From JAMHWF01 sp035911095 (GTDB taxonomy: Bacteria > Pseudomonadota > Gammaproteobacteria > Burkholderiales > Burkholderiaceae_C): a stretch of 64,000 nucleotides of DNA. The notes under the pieces were generated by a model. That model did not search any database, was not told where the DNA came from, and saw only the letters and a program-made list of their open reading frames with translations. Below, piece by piece: positions 21,365 to 29,998 of this stretch. The translations under genes were made by a program, and so were the position numbers. The stretch lies in the NCBI GenBank assembly GCA_035911095.1, contig JAMHWF010000033.1:14900-78899 (forward strand). The letters are read 5' to 3'. Positions within the stretch are counted from its first letter, which is position 1, and the number at the start of each line of letters is the position of its first letter.

Positions 21365-22360
21365 ATGGACCCTTCCTCATTCAACCGCCGCCGGATGCTG
21401 GCCTGGGGTGCCGGCGTCGGCGCCGTCGTCGCGGCGCCCATGGTCACGCGTGCCGCCACCGCCTGGCCGACGAAGGCGATCCGCTTCGTCGTGCCCTTCG
21501 CGCCCGGCGGCAGCTCGGAGATCGTCGCCCGCACCGCGGCCGCCGAGATGGCGCGCCTGCTCGGCCAGAGCGTGTACGTCGACAACAAGCCCGGCGGCGC
21601 CGGCAACGTCGCGATGCAGGAGGTGGCGCGCGCCGACGACCAGCACACGGTGATCCTGGGCCACATCGGCACCCTGGCGGTCAACCCGTTCATCTTCGAC
21701 AAGCTGCCCTACGACCCGGACAAGGACTTCAAGCCGGTCTCGCTGCTGTCGAAGGTGCCGAGCCTCTACCTGGTGAACCCGGCGCTGCCGGCGAAGGACC
21801 TGAAGGCCTTCATCGCGCTCGCGAAGGCGAAGCCGGGCCAGCTCAACTACGGCTCGGCCGGCAACGGCAGCGCCGGCCACCTGGCCTTCGAGTACCTGAA
21901 GATGGCCACCGGCACCTTCATCACCCACGTCCCCTACCGCGGCACCGGCCCGCAGCTGACCGACCTGATCGCCGGGCGGCTCGACGCGGCCTCGGTCGGC
22001 GCGCCGGCGGTGCTGCAGTTCGTCAAGACCGGCAAGCTGCGCTGCATCGCCACCGGCACGCCGCAGCGCATCGAACAGCTGCCCGAGGTGCCGACGGTGG
22101 CCGAGCAGGGCTTCCCGGGCTTCGAGATGACGCAGTGGTACGGCCTGCTCGCGCCGTCGAGCCTGCCGCAGCCGGCGATCGAGACCCTGGCCGCGGCGGC
22201 GGCGAAGGCGATCACCTCGCCCACCGCCGTCGAGCACCTGTCGAAGGAGGCGGCGCTCGCCGTCGGCAGCACACCGGCCGAGTTCGCCGCCTTCATCGCG
22301 CAGGAGCAGAAGCGCTGGAAGCCGGTGCTGCTGCGAGCCAAGGTGAAGCCGGACAACTGA
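21365..22360 (+). CDS. Bug-family tripartite tricarboxylate transporter substrate-binding protein
   Basis: A 331-residue periplasmic binding protein of the Bug (TctC) family, which is greatly expanded in Burkholderiales. The signal region 'NRRRMLAWGAGVGAVVAAP' has consecutive arginines suggesting Tat export. Family motifs: 'WPTKAIRFVVPFAPGGSSEIVAR', 'VYVDNKPGGAGNVAMQEVA', 'GSAGNGSAGHLAFEYLK', 'VPYRGTGPQLTDLIAGRLD'. It binds a small carboxylate of unknown identity. No TctA/TctB membrane genes are adjacent, as is usual for orphan Bug genes. The frame merges with an overlapping upstream open frame, but the signal peptide fixes the start. Confidence 0.93.
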   Translation: MDPSSFNRRRMLAWGAGVGAVVAAPMVTRAATAWPTKAIRFVVPFAPGGSSEIVARTAAAEMARLLGQSVYVDNKPGGAGNVAMQEVARADDQHTVILGHIGTLAVNPFIFDKLPYDPDKDFKPVSLLSKVPSLYLVNPALPAKDLKAFIALAKAKPGQLNYGSAGNGSAGHLAFEYLKMATGTFITHVPYRGTGPQLTDLIAGRLDAASVGAPAVLQFVKTGKLRCIATGTPQRIEQLPEVPTVAEQGFPGFEMTQWYGLLAPSSLPQPAIETLAAAAAKAITSPTAVEHLSKEAALAVGSTPAEFAAFIAQEQKRWKPVLLRAKVKPDN

Positions 22361-22386
22361 CCTGCTGCCTGTCGACCGCCGGCCGC

Positions 22387-22617
22387 TCAGTTCGCCACCA
22401 GCCGCAGGACGTCGCCCGGCACCGATGTGCCGCCCGACGGGGCGGCGGCCCGCGGCGCGCTGACGACCACGCGCGGCAGCTCGACGACGGCAGCGGCCGC
22501 CACCCGGGCCTGCGCCGCCGCAGGGCCTGGGGCGTGCAGCAGCAGTGAGTGGGTCCACAGCAGGGTCCAGAGGACGATCGCCAGCAGCAGCGCGGCGTTG
22601 AAGAGTCGGTCCAGCAT
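22387..22617 (-). CDS. Small single-helix membrane protein, unknown
   Basis: A 76-residue predicted protein (MLDRLFNAALLLAIVLWTLL...). One strong transmembrane helix (about residues 7-27) is followed by an Ala/Pro/Val-rich tail containing 'VVELPRVVVSAPR'. GGAG lies 6-7 bp before the ATG. I do not recognise a family. It sits alone between the Bug gene and the TRAP operon, on the opposite strand to both. The helix and ribosome-binding site favour a real gene, but a chance frame cannot be excluded in DNA this GC-rich. Confidence 0.5.
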   Translation of the reverse strand: MLDRLFNAALLLAIVLWTLLWTHSLLLHAPGPAAAQARVAAAAVVELPRVVVSAPRAAAPSGGTSVPGDVLRLVAN

Positions 22618-22791
22618 CTCGGGCTCCGTTCGGTTCGGGCGGTCGGTTCGGGGTTCGCGATGGCTGAACGGTAGGCGCGCGCCTCCGGCCGCGCAGCCGG
22701 ATTGCGACGAAGCGCAGGATCGGCGGCGCGAAGTGCCGTCCGCGGCGACGAGGCCCGCGGGCCGCTGGCTACACTCGCGCCCCGCACGACG

Positions 22792-23376
22792 ATGAAAACC
22801 CTCGACGAGACGCCCGAGGCCGCGCCGGCGGCGCTGCCCGAAGACCCCCAGGAGCCGCCGGTGCGCGTGCCGCTCGCGCTCGAGGACGTGCTCGCCGCGC
22901 TGGTGATGGCGGCGCTGACGCTGATCACCTTCGCCAACGTCGTCGCGCGCTACTTCACCGACCAGTCCTTCGCCTGGACCGAGGAGATCTCGGTCTTCCT
23001 GATGATCGTGCTGACGCTGGCCGGCGCCGGCGCCGCGATCGCGCGCGAAAGGCACATCCGCATCGAGACCCTGATGGGCGACGAGGGCAGCGAGCGCCGG
23101 CGCCGCCTGCTGCGCTTCAGCGCCGGCATCAGCGCGCTCTTCTTCGTCGTGCTCGCGGTGCTCAGCGTGCGCCTGGTCTGGGACAACTACCGCTACGAGG
23201 AGACGTCTCCCGGCATCGGCGTGCCGACCTGGTGGTACTCGATCTGGCTGCCGGTGCTGTCGCTGGCGATCGCGGCGCGGGCCTTCGGTGCCTTCCTGCG
23301 CCAGGCCAGGGGCCGGGCCGGGGCGGGGCGGGACGTCGGCGCCGGAGGGAATGTCGACCTGCGGGACGGCGAATGA
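22792..23376 (+). CDS. dctQ: TRAP transporter small permease (DctQ)
   Basis: A 194-residue four-helix membrane protein, the small subunit of a sodium-driven TRAP transporter. Family features: 'ITFANVVARYFTDQSFAWTEEISVFLMIVLTLAGAG', 'ARERHIRIETL', and 'TWWYSIWLPV' before the last helix. It forms the membrane complex with DctM, encoded next with an ATGA overlap. The N-terminal 30 residues are an acidic, Pro-rich cytoplasmic tail. The ATG at 22792 follows a weak ribosome-binding site; earlier in-frame starts add low-complexity residues. Confidence 0.92.
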   Translation: MKTLDETPEAAPAALPEDPQEPPVRVPLALEDVLAALVMAALTLITFANVVARYFTDQSFAWTEEISVFLMIVLTLAGAGAAIARERHIRIETLMGDEGSERRRRLLRFSAGISALFFVVLAVLSVRLVWDNYRYEETSPGIGVPTWWYSIWLPVLSLAIAARAFGAFLRQARGRAGAGRDVGAGGNVDLRDGE

Positions 23377-24671
23377 TCGCCGGGCTGCTGTTCGCGATCT
23401 TCATCGGCCTGATGCTGGCCGGGGTGCCGATCGGTGTCGCGCTGGCGATCGGCGGCACCACAGCGATCGCGGTGGCCAACCTCGACACGCAGTGGTGGGG
23501 CCTGCTCGCGGTGCCGCAGAACTTCTACGCCGGGCTCGCGAAGTACCCGCTGCTGGCGATCCCGATGTTCGTCCTCGTCGGCTCGATCTTCGACCGCTCG
23601 GGCGTCGCGCAGCGGCTGGTCAACCTGGCCGCGGCGATCGTCGGGCGCGGGCCCGGCATGCTGCCGCTGGTGGCGATCTGCGTCGCGATGTTCCTCGGCG
23701 GCATCTCGGGCTCGGGGCCGGCGAACGCGGCGGCGGTCGGCGCGGTGATGATCGCGGCGATGGCGCGCGCCGGCTATCCGCCGGCCTATGCGGCGAGCGT
23801 CGTCGGCGCGGCGGCCGCGACCGACATCCTGATCCCGCCGTCGATCGCCTTCATCGTCTATTCGGTGCTGGTGCCGGGCGTCTCGGTGCCGGCGCTGTTC
23901 GCGGCCGGCATGGTGCCGGGCGTGCTGGCGGGGCTGGCGCTGATCGTGCCGACGGTCTGGCTCGCGCGCCGGCATGGCATGGGCGCGCGCGAGGCGGCGC
24001 TGCCGAGGCCGCCGTTCTGGCGCAGCCTGCGCGAGGCCGTGTGGGGGCTGGCGGCGCCGTTCCTGATCCTCGGCGGCATGCGCCTGGGCTGGTTCACGCC
24101 GACCGAGGCTGCGGTGGTGGCGGTGATGTACGGCCTCTTCGTCGGCATGGTCGTCTACCGCACGATCCGCGTGAGGGACCTGTACCCGATCCTGCGCGAG
24201 GGGGCCGAGATCTCGGCCGTGATCCTGATGGTCGTGGCGCTGGCGGGCATCTTCGCCTACTCGCTGTCGACGCTGTCGATCATCGACCCGCTGGCCGACG
24301 CGATCGTGCACTCGGGCCTCGGCGAGTACGGCGTGCTGGGGCTGCTGATCGTGCTGATGGTCGTGGCCGGCATGTTCCTCGACGGGGTGTCGATCTTCCT
24401 GATCTTCGTGCCGCTCTTGCTGCCGATCGCGCAGGCCTACCAGTGGGACCTGGTGTGGTTCGGCGTGATCCTGACGCTGAAGGTGGCGCTCGGACAGTTC
24501 ACGCCGCCGATGGCGGTGAACCTGATGGTCTCGTGCCGCATCGCGCGTGTGCGCATGGAGCAGACGCTGCCGTGGATCGGCTGGCTGCTCGCGGCGATGG
24601 CCTTCGTGATGGGGCTCGTGATCGTGTTCCCGCCGCTGGCGACCTGGCTGCCGACGGTACTCGGCTACTGA
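23373..24671 (+). CDS. dctM: TRAP transporter large permease (DctM)
   Basis: A 432-residue multi-helix permease (about 11-12 segments), the transport subunit. Signature stretches: 'MLAGVPIGVALAIGGTTAIAV', 'PLLAIPMFVLVGSIFDRSGVAQRLVNLA', 'GGISGSGPANAAAVGAVMIAAMARAGYPPAYAASVVGAAAATDILIPPSIAFIVY' and 'TPTEAAVVAVMYGLFVG'. The SGSGPANAAAVG segment is the usual DctM pore/sodium-site region. The start overlaps the dctQ stop by 4 bp (ATGA), and dctP follows 23 bp downstream, so this is one operon. Confidence 0.95.
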   Translation: MIAGLLFAIFIGLMLAGVPIGVALAIGGTTAIAVANLDTQWWGLLAVPQNFYAGLAKYPLLAIPMFVLVGSIFDRSGVAQRLVNLAAAIVGRGPGMLPLVAICVAMFLGGISGSGPANAAAVGAVMIAAMARAGYPPAYAASVVGAAAATDILIPPSIAFIVYSVLVPGVSVPALFAAGMVPGVLAGLALIVPTVWLARRHGMGAREAALPRPPFWRSLREAVWGLAAPFLILGGMRLGWFTPTEAAVVAVMYGLFVGMVVYRTIRVRDLYPILREGAEISAVILMVVALAGIFAYSLSTLSIIDPLADAIVHSGLGEYGVLGLLIVLMVVAGMFLDGVSIFLIFVPLLLPIAQAYQWDLVWFGVILTLKVALGQFTPPMAVNLMVSCRIARVRMEQTLPWIGWLLAAMAFVMGLVIVFPPLATWLPTVLGY

Positions 24672-24694
24672 ACGACCAAACCAAGGAGACTGCA

Positions 24695-25729
24695 ATGAAT
24701 CTGCGTCATGTCCTCGCCGCCGCGGTGGCCGCCGCCACGCTGGCCGGCACCGCGCTGCCGGCCCACGCCCAGGGCAGCTACAAGGCCGAGTACAAGCTCT
24801 CGACCGTGCTCGGCACCGGTTTCCCCTGGGGCAAGGGCGGCGAGATCTGGGCCGACCTCGTGCGCCAGCGCACCGAGGGCCGGATCAACATCAAGCTCTA
24901 CCCCGGCGTCTCGCTGGTGCAGGGCGACCAGACGCGCGAGTTCACCGCGATCCGACAGGGCGTCATCGACCTCGCGATCGGCTCGTCGATCAACTGGTCG
25001 CCGCAGATCAAGGAGCTGAACCTCTTCTCGCTGCCGTTCCTGATGCCCGACTACGCGGCGATCGACGCGATCACGCGCGGGCCGGTCGGGCAGGACCTCT
25101 TCGCGATCGTCGACAAGGCTGGCGCCGTGCCGCTCGCCTGGGGCGAGAACGGCTTCCGCGAGCTGAGCAACTCGAAGCGCGCGGTGCGCAAGCCAGAGGA
25201 CCTGAAGGGCATGAAGGTGCGCGTGGTCGGCTCGCCGCTCTTCCTCGATTCGTTCACCGCGCTCGGCGCCAACCCGACGCAGATGAGCTGGGCCGACGCC
25301 CAGCCGGCGCTGGCCAGCGGCGCGGTCGACGGGCAGGAGAACCCGCTGTCGATCTTCACCGCCGCCAAGCTGCAGACGGTCGGCCAGAAGCACCTGACGA
25401 TGTGGGGCTACGTGGCCGACCCGCTGATCTACGTCGTCAACAAGGACGTCTGGGCCAGCTGGTCGCCGGCCGACCGCGAGATCGTGCGCCAGGCCGCCGT
25501 CGACGCCGGCAAGCAGCAGACCGAGCTGGCGCGCAAGGGCCTGGCCGAGGCCGGCCGCCCGCTGGTCAAGGAGATCGCCTCGCACGGCGTCGAGGTCGTC
25601 GACCTGAGCCCGGCCGAGCGCGAGGCCTTCGTCATCGCGACGCGGCGCGTCTACGCGAAGTGGAAGGCGACGATCGGCGCGCCGCTGGTGCAGAAGGCCG
25701 AGGAGGCGGTCGCCGCGCGCAAGCCTTGA
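24695..25729 (+). CDS. dctP: TRAP transporter substrate-binding protein DctP
   Basis: A 344-residue periplasmic receptor that delivers substrate to DctQM. Signal peptide MNLRHVLAAAVAAATLAGTALPAHAQ, AAGGAG 6-8 bp before the ATG. DctP family features: 'EIWADLVRQRTEGRINIKLYPGVSLVQGDQTREFTAIRQG', 'LKGMKVRVVGSPLFLDSFTALGANPTQMSWADAQPALASGAVDGQENPLSIF', with the conserved Arg of the carboxylate clamp in 'KVRVVGS'. The substrate is probably an organic acid, but not readable from sequence. It is the last gene of the TRAP operon. Confidence 0.94.
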   Translation: MNLRHVLAAAVAAATLAGTALPAHAQGSYKAEYKLSTVLGTGFPWGKGGEIWADLVRQRTEGRINIKLYPGVSLVQGDQTREFTAIRQGVIDLAIGSSINWSPQIKELNLFSLPFLMPDYAAIDAITRGPVGQDLFAIVDKAGAVPLAWGENGFRELSNSKRAVRKPEDLKGMKVRVVGSPLFLDSFTALGANPTQMSWADAQPALASGAVDGQENPLSIFTAAKLQTVGQKHLTMWGYVADPLIYVVNKDVWASWSPADREIVRQAAVDAGKQQTELARKGLAEAGRPLVKEIASHGVEVVDLSPAEREAFVIATRRVYAKWKATIGAPLVQKAEEAVAARKP

Positions 25730-25953
25730 CGTCCGGTCTCCTCCAGCCGGCGGCACGCCTCCGCCGGCCGGCCTGAAACGAAAGCAAATGTAAGTTTGAT
25801 CGGGCTTTTCCCGTCTCGTGCGTCCTAGAGGGAAAGAGCTTCGAAAACGCCGGACCTGACGCGGCACGCCCCCGCCGCGCCACGCCCGGGTGCTTCGTTT
25901 CCGGCCGCGCCCCTTGGGGCAGCGGCCTCCTGCCGCTGCCTGGAGGTGCCGCG

Positions 25954-27600
25954 ATGAAAGAGGGCTTTCGCCAGTGCATGGCCTGGCTGCACACCTGGAG
26001 CGGCCTGGTGGTCGGCTGGGTGCTGTTTTTCGTCTTCGTCACCGGCACCGCGGGCTACTTCCAGTACGAGATCACGCGCTGGATGCAGCCCGAGCTGCCG
26101 CTGCTGCAGCCGCAGCGGGTGGACGACAGCGCCGCCGTCGTCGAGCGCGCCCTCGGCCGCCTCGAGCAGGTGGCCCCGGTGGCGGCCAGCTGGCAGGTCA
26201 CGCTGCCGCACGAAGGGCTGGCGCCGCGCGGCTGGCAGGACCTGTCGATCCGCTGGGAGGACATGCCCCAGCCCGGGCATGAGTTCGGCGCGCGCGGCAA
26301 CGAGCTGCTCGACCCGACCACCGGCGCGGTGCGCCCGCCCGGGCCCGAGCCGCGCGAGACGGCCGGCGGCCGCGGCCTGTACCGCATGCACTACCAGCTG
26401 CACTACATGCCTTACGAGTGGGCCATCCGCATCGTCGGCGTCTGCAGCATGCTGATGCTGATCGCGATCGTCAGCGGCGTGATCACGCACAAGAAGATCT
26501 TCACGGACTTCTTCACCTTCCGGCCGGGCAAGGGTCAGCGCTCCTGGCTCGACGCGCACAACGCGATCAGCGTGATGGCGCTGCCGTTCTTCCTGATGAT
26601 CACCTACAGCGGGCTGGTGTTCTTCCTCTTCACCTACATGCCGGCCGGGCGCGACGTGCTCTACGGCAGCGGCCCGCAAGGCGAGACGGCCTTCTACGAA
26701 GCGCTGGAGGAGGAGGGCGAGCACAAGCACGCGGCCATCGGCCGGCCCGCCGTGCCGGTGGCGCCGCTGATCGCGCGCGCCGAGGCCGCGTGGGGCCCGG
26801 GCCAGCTGCGCACCCTGAGCATCGAGCGGCACGAGGGCGAGCCGCCGGAGATCCGCCTCACCCGCGTGCAGGGTGGCAGCGTCGACTTCTGGAGTCCGCC
26901 GGTGATGCGCTTCCATGCCGAGACCGGTGAAGCGCTGCCGCCCGAGCCCGAGCCCGGCGGCGCGGCGGCGAAGACCGAGCGCATCCTGTTCAACCTGCAC
27001 GAGGGCTTGTTCGTGCAGCCCTGGGGCCGCTGGCTGTACTTCGTCGCCAGTCTGCTGGGCTGCGCGATGATCGGCACCGGCCTCGTGCTGTGGACGGTCA
27101 AGCGCCGCAAGCGGCACCTCGGCGCGGCGCTGGGCACCGGCGAGCACTTCGGCCTGCGCCTGGTCGAGAACCTGAACGTCGCGACGCTGGCCGGGCTGCC
27201 GCTGGCGGTCGCCGCGTACTTCTGGGCCAACCGCCTGCTGCCGGTGGCGCTGGCCGACCGGCCGGCCTGGGAGTTCCACAGCCTGTTCGCGGTCTGGCTC
27301 GGCAGCTTCTTCTACGCGATGGCACGGCCGCTCGGCCGCGCCTGGGTCGAGCTGCTGTGGGCCGCCTGCGCCGGCTACGCCCTGGTGCCGCTGGTCAACG
27401 CGCTCACCACCGACAAGCACCTGGGCCAGACCCTGGCGCATGGCGACTGGGCGCTGGCCGGTGTGGACCTGACGATGTGGGGCCTGGCCGGGATCTTCGC
27501 GCTGATGGCGGTCAAGCTCGCCCGCCGGCTGCGGCCGGCCGACATGCCGCAGGCCCGGCCGCTGGCCGGCGAGCCGGTGCTCGACCGGGGAGCTGCGTGA
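25954..27600 (+). CDS. PepSY-associated transmembrane protein (siderophore/ferric reductase-like), copy 1
   Basis: A 548-residue inner-membrane protein of the PepSY_TM family (relatives: FoxB, FpvG), which are proposed to reduce ferric siderophores or move electrons across the membrane. Helix 1 follows 'CMAWLHTWSGLVVGWVLFFVFV'. Paired histidines sit in 'MHYQLHYMPYEW', 'THKKIFTDFFTFRPGKG', 'DAHNAISVMALPFF' and 'NLHEGLFVQPWGRW', the usual positions for haem or metal coordination. A periplasmic PepSY segment lies between helices (about 70-150 and 245-330), and four more helices lie C-terminally. It begins a cluster with DUF3649 and DUF3325 genes, which are standard partners in iron uptake loci. 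Its stop overlaps the next ATG (TGATG). Confidence 0.9.
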   Translation: MKEGFRQCMAWLHTWSGLVVGWVLFFVFVTGTAGYFQYEITRWMQPELPLLQPQRVDDSAAVVERALGRLEQVAPVAASWQVTLPHEGLAPRGWQDLSIRWEDMPQPGHEFGARGNELLDPTTGAVRPPGPEPRETAGGRGLYRMHYQLHYMPYEWAIRIVGVCSMLMLIAIVSGVITHKKIFTDFFTFRPGKGQRSWLDAHNAISVMALPFFLMITYSGLVFFLFTYMPAGRDVLYGSGPQGETAFYEALEEEGEHKHAAIGRPAVPVAPLIARAEAAWGPGQLRTLSIERHEGEPPEIRLTRVQGGSVDFWSPPVMRFHAETGEALPPEPEPGGAAAKTERILFNLHEGLFVQPWGRWLYFVASLLGCAMIGTGLVLWTVKRRKRHLGAALGTGEHFGLRLVENLNVATLAGLPLAVAAYFWANRLLPVALADRPAWEFHSLFAVWLGSFFYAMARPLGRAWVELLWAACAGYALVPLVNALTTDKHLGQTLAHGDWALAGVDLTMWGLAGIFALMAVKLARRLRPADMPQARPLAGEPVLDRGAA

Positions 27601-27899
27601 TGGCCAAGGCCGCTGCCCTCTCCGCGAGCGACCGCTGGGCCGTCGCGTCGCGCGTCGCGGCCGCGGCGTTCGGCGGCTACGCCTTCACCTCGGCCGCCAC
27701 GGTGCTGCTGTCGCTCGTGTGGCCGATCCCCAAGGCGCAGGCGGTGCTGTCGGCCACGATGCTCAGCTTCACGGTCTACACGGTGGCCGTGATCTGGGTC
27801 TTCTCGACCCGCAGCGCCACGCGCGCCTGGGTCGGGCTCGCCGGCGCCACCGCGCTGCTGGTGCTGCTGTGCCTGCTGCTCGGGGCGGGGTCGCGATGA
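27600..27899 (+). CDS. DUF3649 iron-uptake-associated membrane protein
   Basis: A 99-residue protein with three hydrophobic helices: 'VASRVAAAAFGGYAFTSAATVLLSLVWPIPKAQAVLSATMLSFTVYTVAVIWVFSTRSATRAWVGLAG' then a last helix. The pattern of a Gly-Gly-Tyr helix, 'PxxxAxAVL', 'LSFxxY' and 'VIWVF' is that of DUF3649 proteins found beside PepSY and DUF3325 genes in siderophore loci. Its molecular role is unknown; it is probably an accessory subunit of the reductase. The ATG overlaps the previous stop by one base, so it is translationally coupled. Confidence 0.85.
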   Translation: MAKAAALSASDRWAVASRVAAAAFGGYAFTSAATVLLSLVWPIPKAQAVLSATMLSFTVYTVAVIWVFSTRSATRAWVGLAGATALLVLLCLLLGAGSR

Positions 27900-27978
27900 G
27901 CGCCGGCGCACGGCCGCGCGATGGCGGCACGGACCCACTCCCGCGGCCTCGGTCCCTTGACGAACGGAGGGTTGCCCC

Positions 27979-28806
27979 GTGACCGCGGCACATCTGTCGA
28001 TCCTGCTGCTGAGCCTGCTCGGCTTCAGTGCCCTGGCGCTGGCCACCGAGCGCTATGGCGAACACCTGCTGGGCCGGTTGCCGGCGCTGCGCTGGCGGCG
28101 GCTGGCGCGTGTCGTCGGCTGGCTGCTGCTGGCGGCGGCGCTGGCGCTGGGCATGGAGGCGCTGGGCGGCAGCATCGGCCTCACGCTCTGGCTCGGCTGG
28201 CTCACCGTCGCGGCCCTGGTGCTGGTGTTCAGCCTGCCCAAGTGGCCCTGGCAGCCACCGCGGCGCCACGCGCCGGCACGCAAGCCGCGCGCCGAGCCGG
28301 AAGCCCCGGCACCGCGCCGCCACCCTGGGCGCTGGGTGGCCGCCGGCCTGGTCGCCGCGACCGCGCTCGTGTTCGGCGGCAGCCTGCTGGCGGTCGAGGG
28401 CGAGCCGCTCGCGCGCGACGAGGCGCTGCGCGGCAGCGCCGGCCCCTGGACCTTCGTGCTGGCCGAGGCCGAGCCCGCGCCGCCGGAGGTGGTCGACATG
28501 GGCGTGCCGCTGAAGGCCTTCCGCCTGCGCTTCTGCGAGGCCTGCGACCTCGACATCCGCCATGCCTACCTGAAGGTGAACAAGCCGCGCGCGATGCGCG
28601 CCGCCGGCATGGCCTTCGAGGGTGGTCGCTGGCAGCGCAGCGTCGAGATCCAGCTGCCGGACACCTTGCGCGCCGACAGCGAGCTGTGGCTCACGGTGGT
28701 CGGCAAGGACGGTGCGGTGCACCAGGTGTCCTGGCGCATGGACCAGGTGTCGCCGGCGACGGTGGCGTGGTTCGAGCAACGAAGGAGCGCACATGCAGCC
28801 CCCTGA
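27979..28806 (+). CDS. DUF3325 membrane domain fused to a periplasmic CxxC domain
   Basis: A 275-residue protein. Residues 1-90 match DUF3325 (three helices, with 'GFSALALATERYGEHLLGR' and 'LARVVGWLLLAAALALGMEALG'). A basic Pro-rich linker (90-118), a fourth helix (119-138) and a C-terminal domain (147-275) of beta type follow. The extra domain contains 'LRFCEACDLDIRHAYLKVNKP' with Cys 186 and Cys 189 in a CxxC arrangement, which could bind metal or act as a thiol-disulfide centre. Ordinary DUF3325 proteins are about 100 residues, so the C-terminal half is an unusual addition. The start is GTG at 27979 with GGAGGG 8 bp upstream. It overlaps the next gene by 14 bp. Confidence 0.75.
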   Translation: MTAAHLSILLLSLLGFSALALATERYGEHLLGRLPALRWRRLARVVGWLLLAAALALGMEALGGSIGLTLWLGWLTVAALVLVFSLPKWPWQPPRRHAPARKPRAEPEAPAPRRHPGRWVAAGLVAATALVFGGSLLAVEGEPLARDEALRGSAGPWTFVLAEAEPAPPEVVDMGVPLKAFRLRFCEACDLDIRHAYLKVNKPRAMRAAGMAFEGGRWQRSVEIQLPDTLRADSELWLTVVGKDGAVHQVSWRMDQVSPATVAWFEQRRSAHAAP

Positions 28807-29188
28807 TATCGAGACGATGCGCCGGCCTGCGGCCCGCGCCCTGGGCCGGGCCCTTTGTGGCGGGCTGCTCTGGGGCTTGAGCCTCGCGGCGGCGGCGCAC
28901 GAGCCGGTGGCCCGCTGCGTGATGCTCGATGCGCAGACGGTGCGCTGCCGCGGCGGCTATGGCCACGGCGAAGAGGCGCCGGGCGCGTCGATGCTGGTGA
29001 TCGACCATGCCGGCCAGACCCTGGTCGCCGGCAAGCTCGACAACGCCTCGACGCTGACCTTCACCCGCCCGGCGGCCGGCTTCTATGTGTTGTTCGACGT
29101 CGGGCCCGGCCACCAGGTGGTGGTCGAGGACGACGAGATCGGGCCCCCGCCCGCGGGCGTGGCGAGGGCGAAGTGGATGCACAGATGA
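28793..29188 (+). CDS. Exported small protein, CbiL/NikL-like domain (unknown)
   Basis: A 131-residue protein with a signal peptide ending near 'LSLAAAAHEP' and GGAG 7 bp before the ATG. The mature domain reads as a small beta-sandwich: 'MLVIDHAGQTLVAGKLDNASTLTFTRPAAGFYVLFDVGPGHQVVVEDDEI'. The 'D..G..L..GKLD....FTRP..GFYV....GPGH' pattern resembles the periplasmic NikL/CbiL parts of nickel and cobalt ECF transporters, but no transporter genes are here. A metal-delivery or sensing role in this cluster is inference. Two Cys and a C-terminal Met-His may be ligands. The next gene starts at or just after its stop. Confidence 0.6.
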   Translation: MQPPDIETMRRPAARALGRALCGGLLWGLSLAAAAHEPVARCVMLDAQTVRCRGGYGHGEEAPGASMLVIDHAGQTLVAGKLDNASTLTFTRPAAGFYVLFDVGPGHQVVVEDDEIGPPPAGVARAKWMHR

Positions 29189-29199
29189 GGAGAGATTCG

Positions 29200-29847
29200 A
29201 TGTCGAAGAAGGCTCATCCGGCCGCAGGGCCGCGGCGCGTCGCCGCCTGCGCGCTGGCGGCTGCGCTGGCGATGGCCGTGCCCGGGCTCGCGCAGGCCGA
29301 CTACCTGTGGCTGCAGCGCGACGGCGCCGAGGCCAGGGTGTATGCCGGCGAGGTGCTCAAGCCGCAGCCCGCGCTGCCGGCGCTGAGCGAGCCCAAGCCG
29401 GTGCTGCCGGAGGGCAAGACCCTGCCGTTCGAGACCACCGCCGACCACTACCGCTTCACGCCCGGAGGCGAGGGCGACGTCCGCTTCACCGCCACCCGCG
29501 CGGGCAGCGACGGCGTGCTCACCTACTACCAGGCCCGCTTCGGCCGCAACGAGACCACGGCGGTCAACGACCTCGAGCTGGTGCCGACCGCGCCCGGCGG
29601 CAGCAGCTTCCAGCTCATCTTCAAGGGCCGGCCGGTGGCGGTCGGCCAGGTGCACGTCGACACCAGCGAAGGCTGGCGCCGGGTGCTGAAGCCGGGCGCC
29701 GACGGCAGCGTGAGCTTCACGCCCGCGTTCCCGGGCCTCTACGTGCTGGAGGTGAGCGCGCGGGTCGACAACGCCTCGGTGACGGTCGACGGCAAGACCT
29801 ACCAGGACGTGCGGCACACCGCGACGCTGAGTTTCGAAGTCAAGTAG
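29200..29847 (+). CDS. DUF4198-like exported protein
   Basis: A 215-residue exported protein. Signal peptide 'RRVAACALAAALAMAVPGLAQA', then a beta-rich domain opening 'DYLWLQRDGAEARVYAGEV', as in DUF4198/NikK-like periplasmic proteins that accompany metal transporters. The second half contains 'PVAVGQVHVDTSEGWRRVLKPGADGSVSFTPAFPGLYVLEVSA', an Ig-like strand pattern, and 'DVRHTATLSFEVK' at the end. An ATG at 29185 overlaps the previous stop, but GAGGAG at 29187-29192 favours the ATG at 29200. It lies within the metal-reductase cluster, before the second PepSY protein. Confidence 0.75.
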   Translation: MSKKAHPAAGPRRVAACALAAALAMAVPGLAQADYLWLQRDGAEARVYAGEVLKPQPALPALSEPKPVLPEGKTLPFETTADHYRFTPGGEGDVRFTATRAGSDGVLTYYQARFGRNETTAVNDLELVPTAPGGSSFQLIFKGRPVAVGQVHVDTSEGWRRVLKPGADGSVSFTPAFPGLYVLEVSARVDNASVTVDGKTYQDVRHTATLSFEVK

Positions 29848-29998
29848 GGCGCCCGCCGGGCGGACCGCCCGGCCGCCGGGGGCCACGACCCGCACCTGGT
29901 CGCGGTTTCCGCCTGCCGGGGCCTGCAGGCGGGCCAGAATGCCGGTGCGCCGGGACCGCCCCCGACAATCGCGCGCCCGATCCGAGGGAGATCCACCG

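Noticed and set aside
25779..25801. AT-rich stretch upstream of the PepSY cluster as a Fur box
   Set aside because: Hand alignment to the 19-bp Fur consensus gives only about 7 matches; it may be a promoter element, but no regulator can be named.
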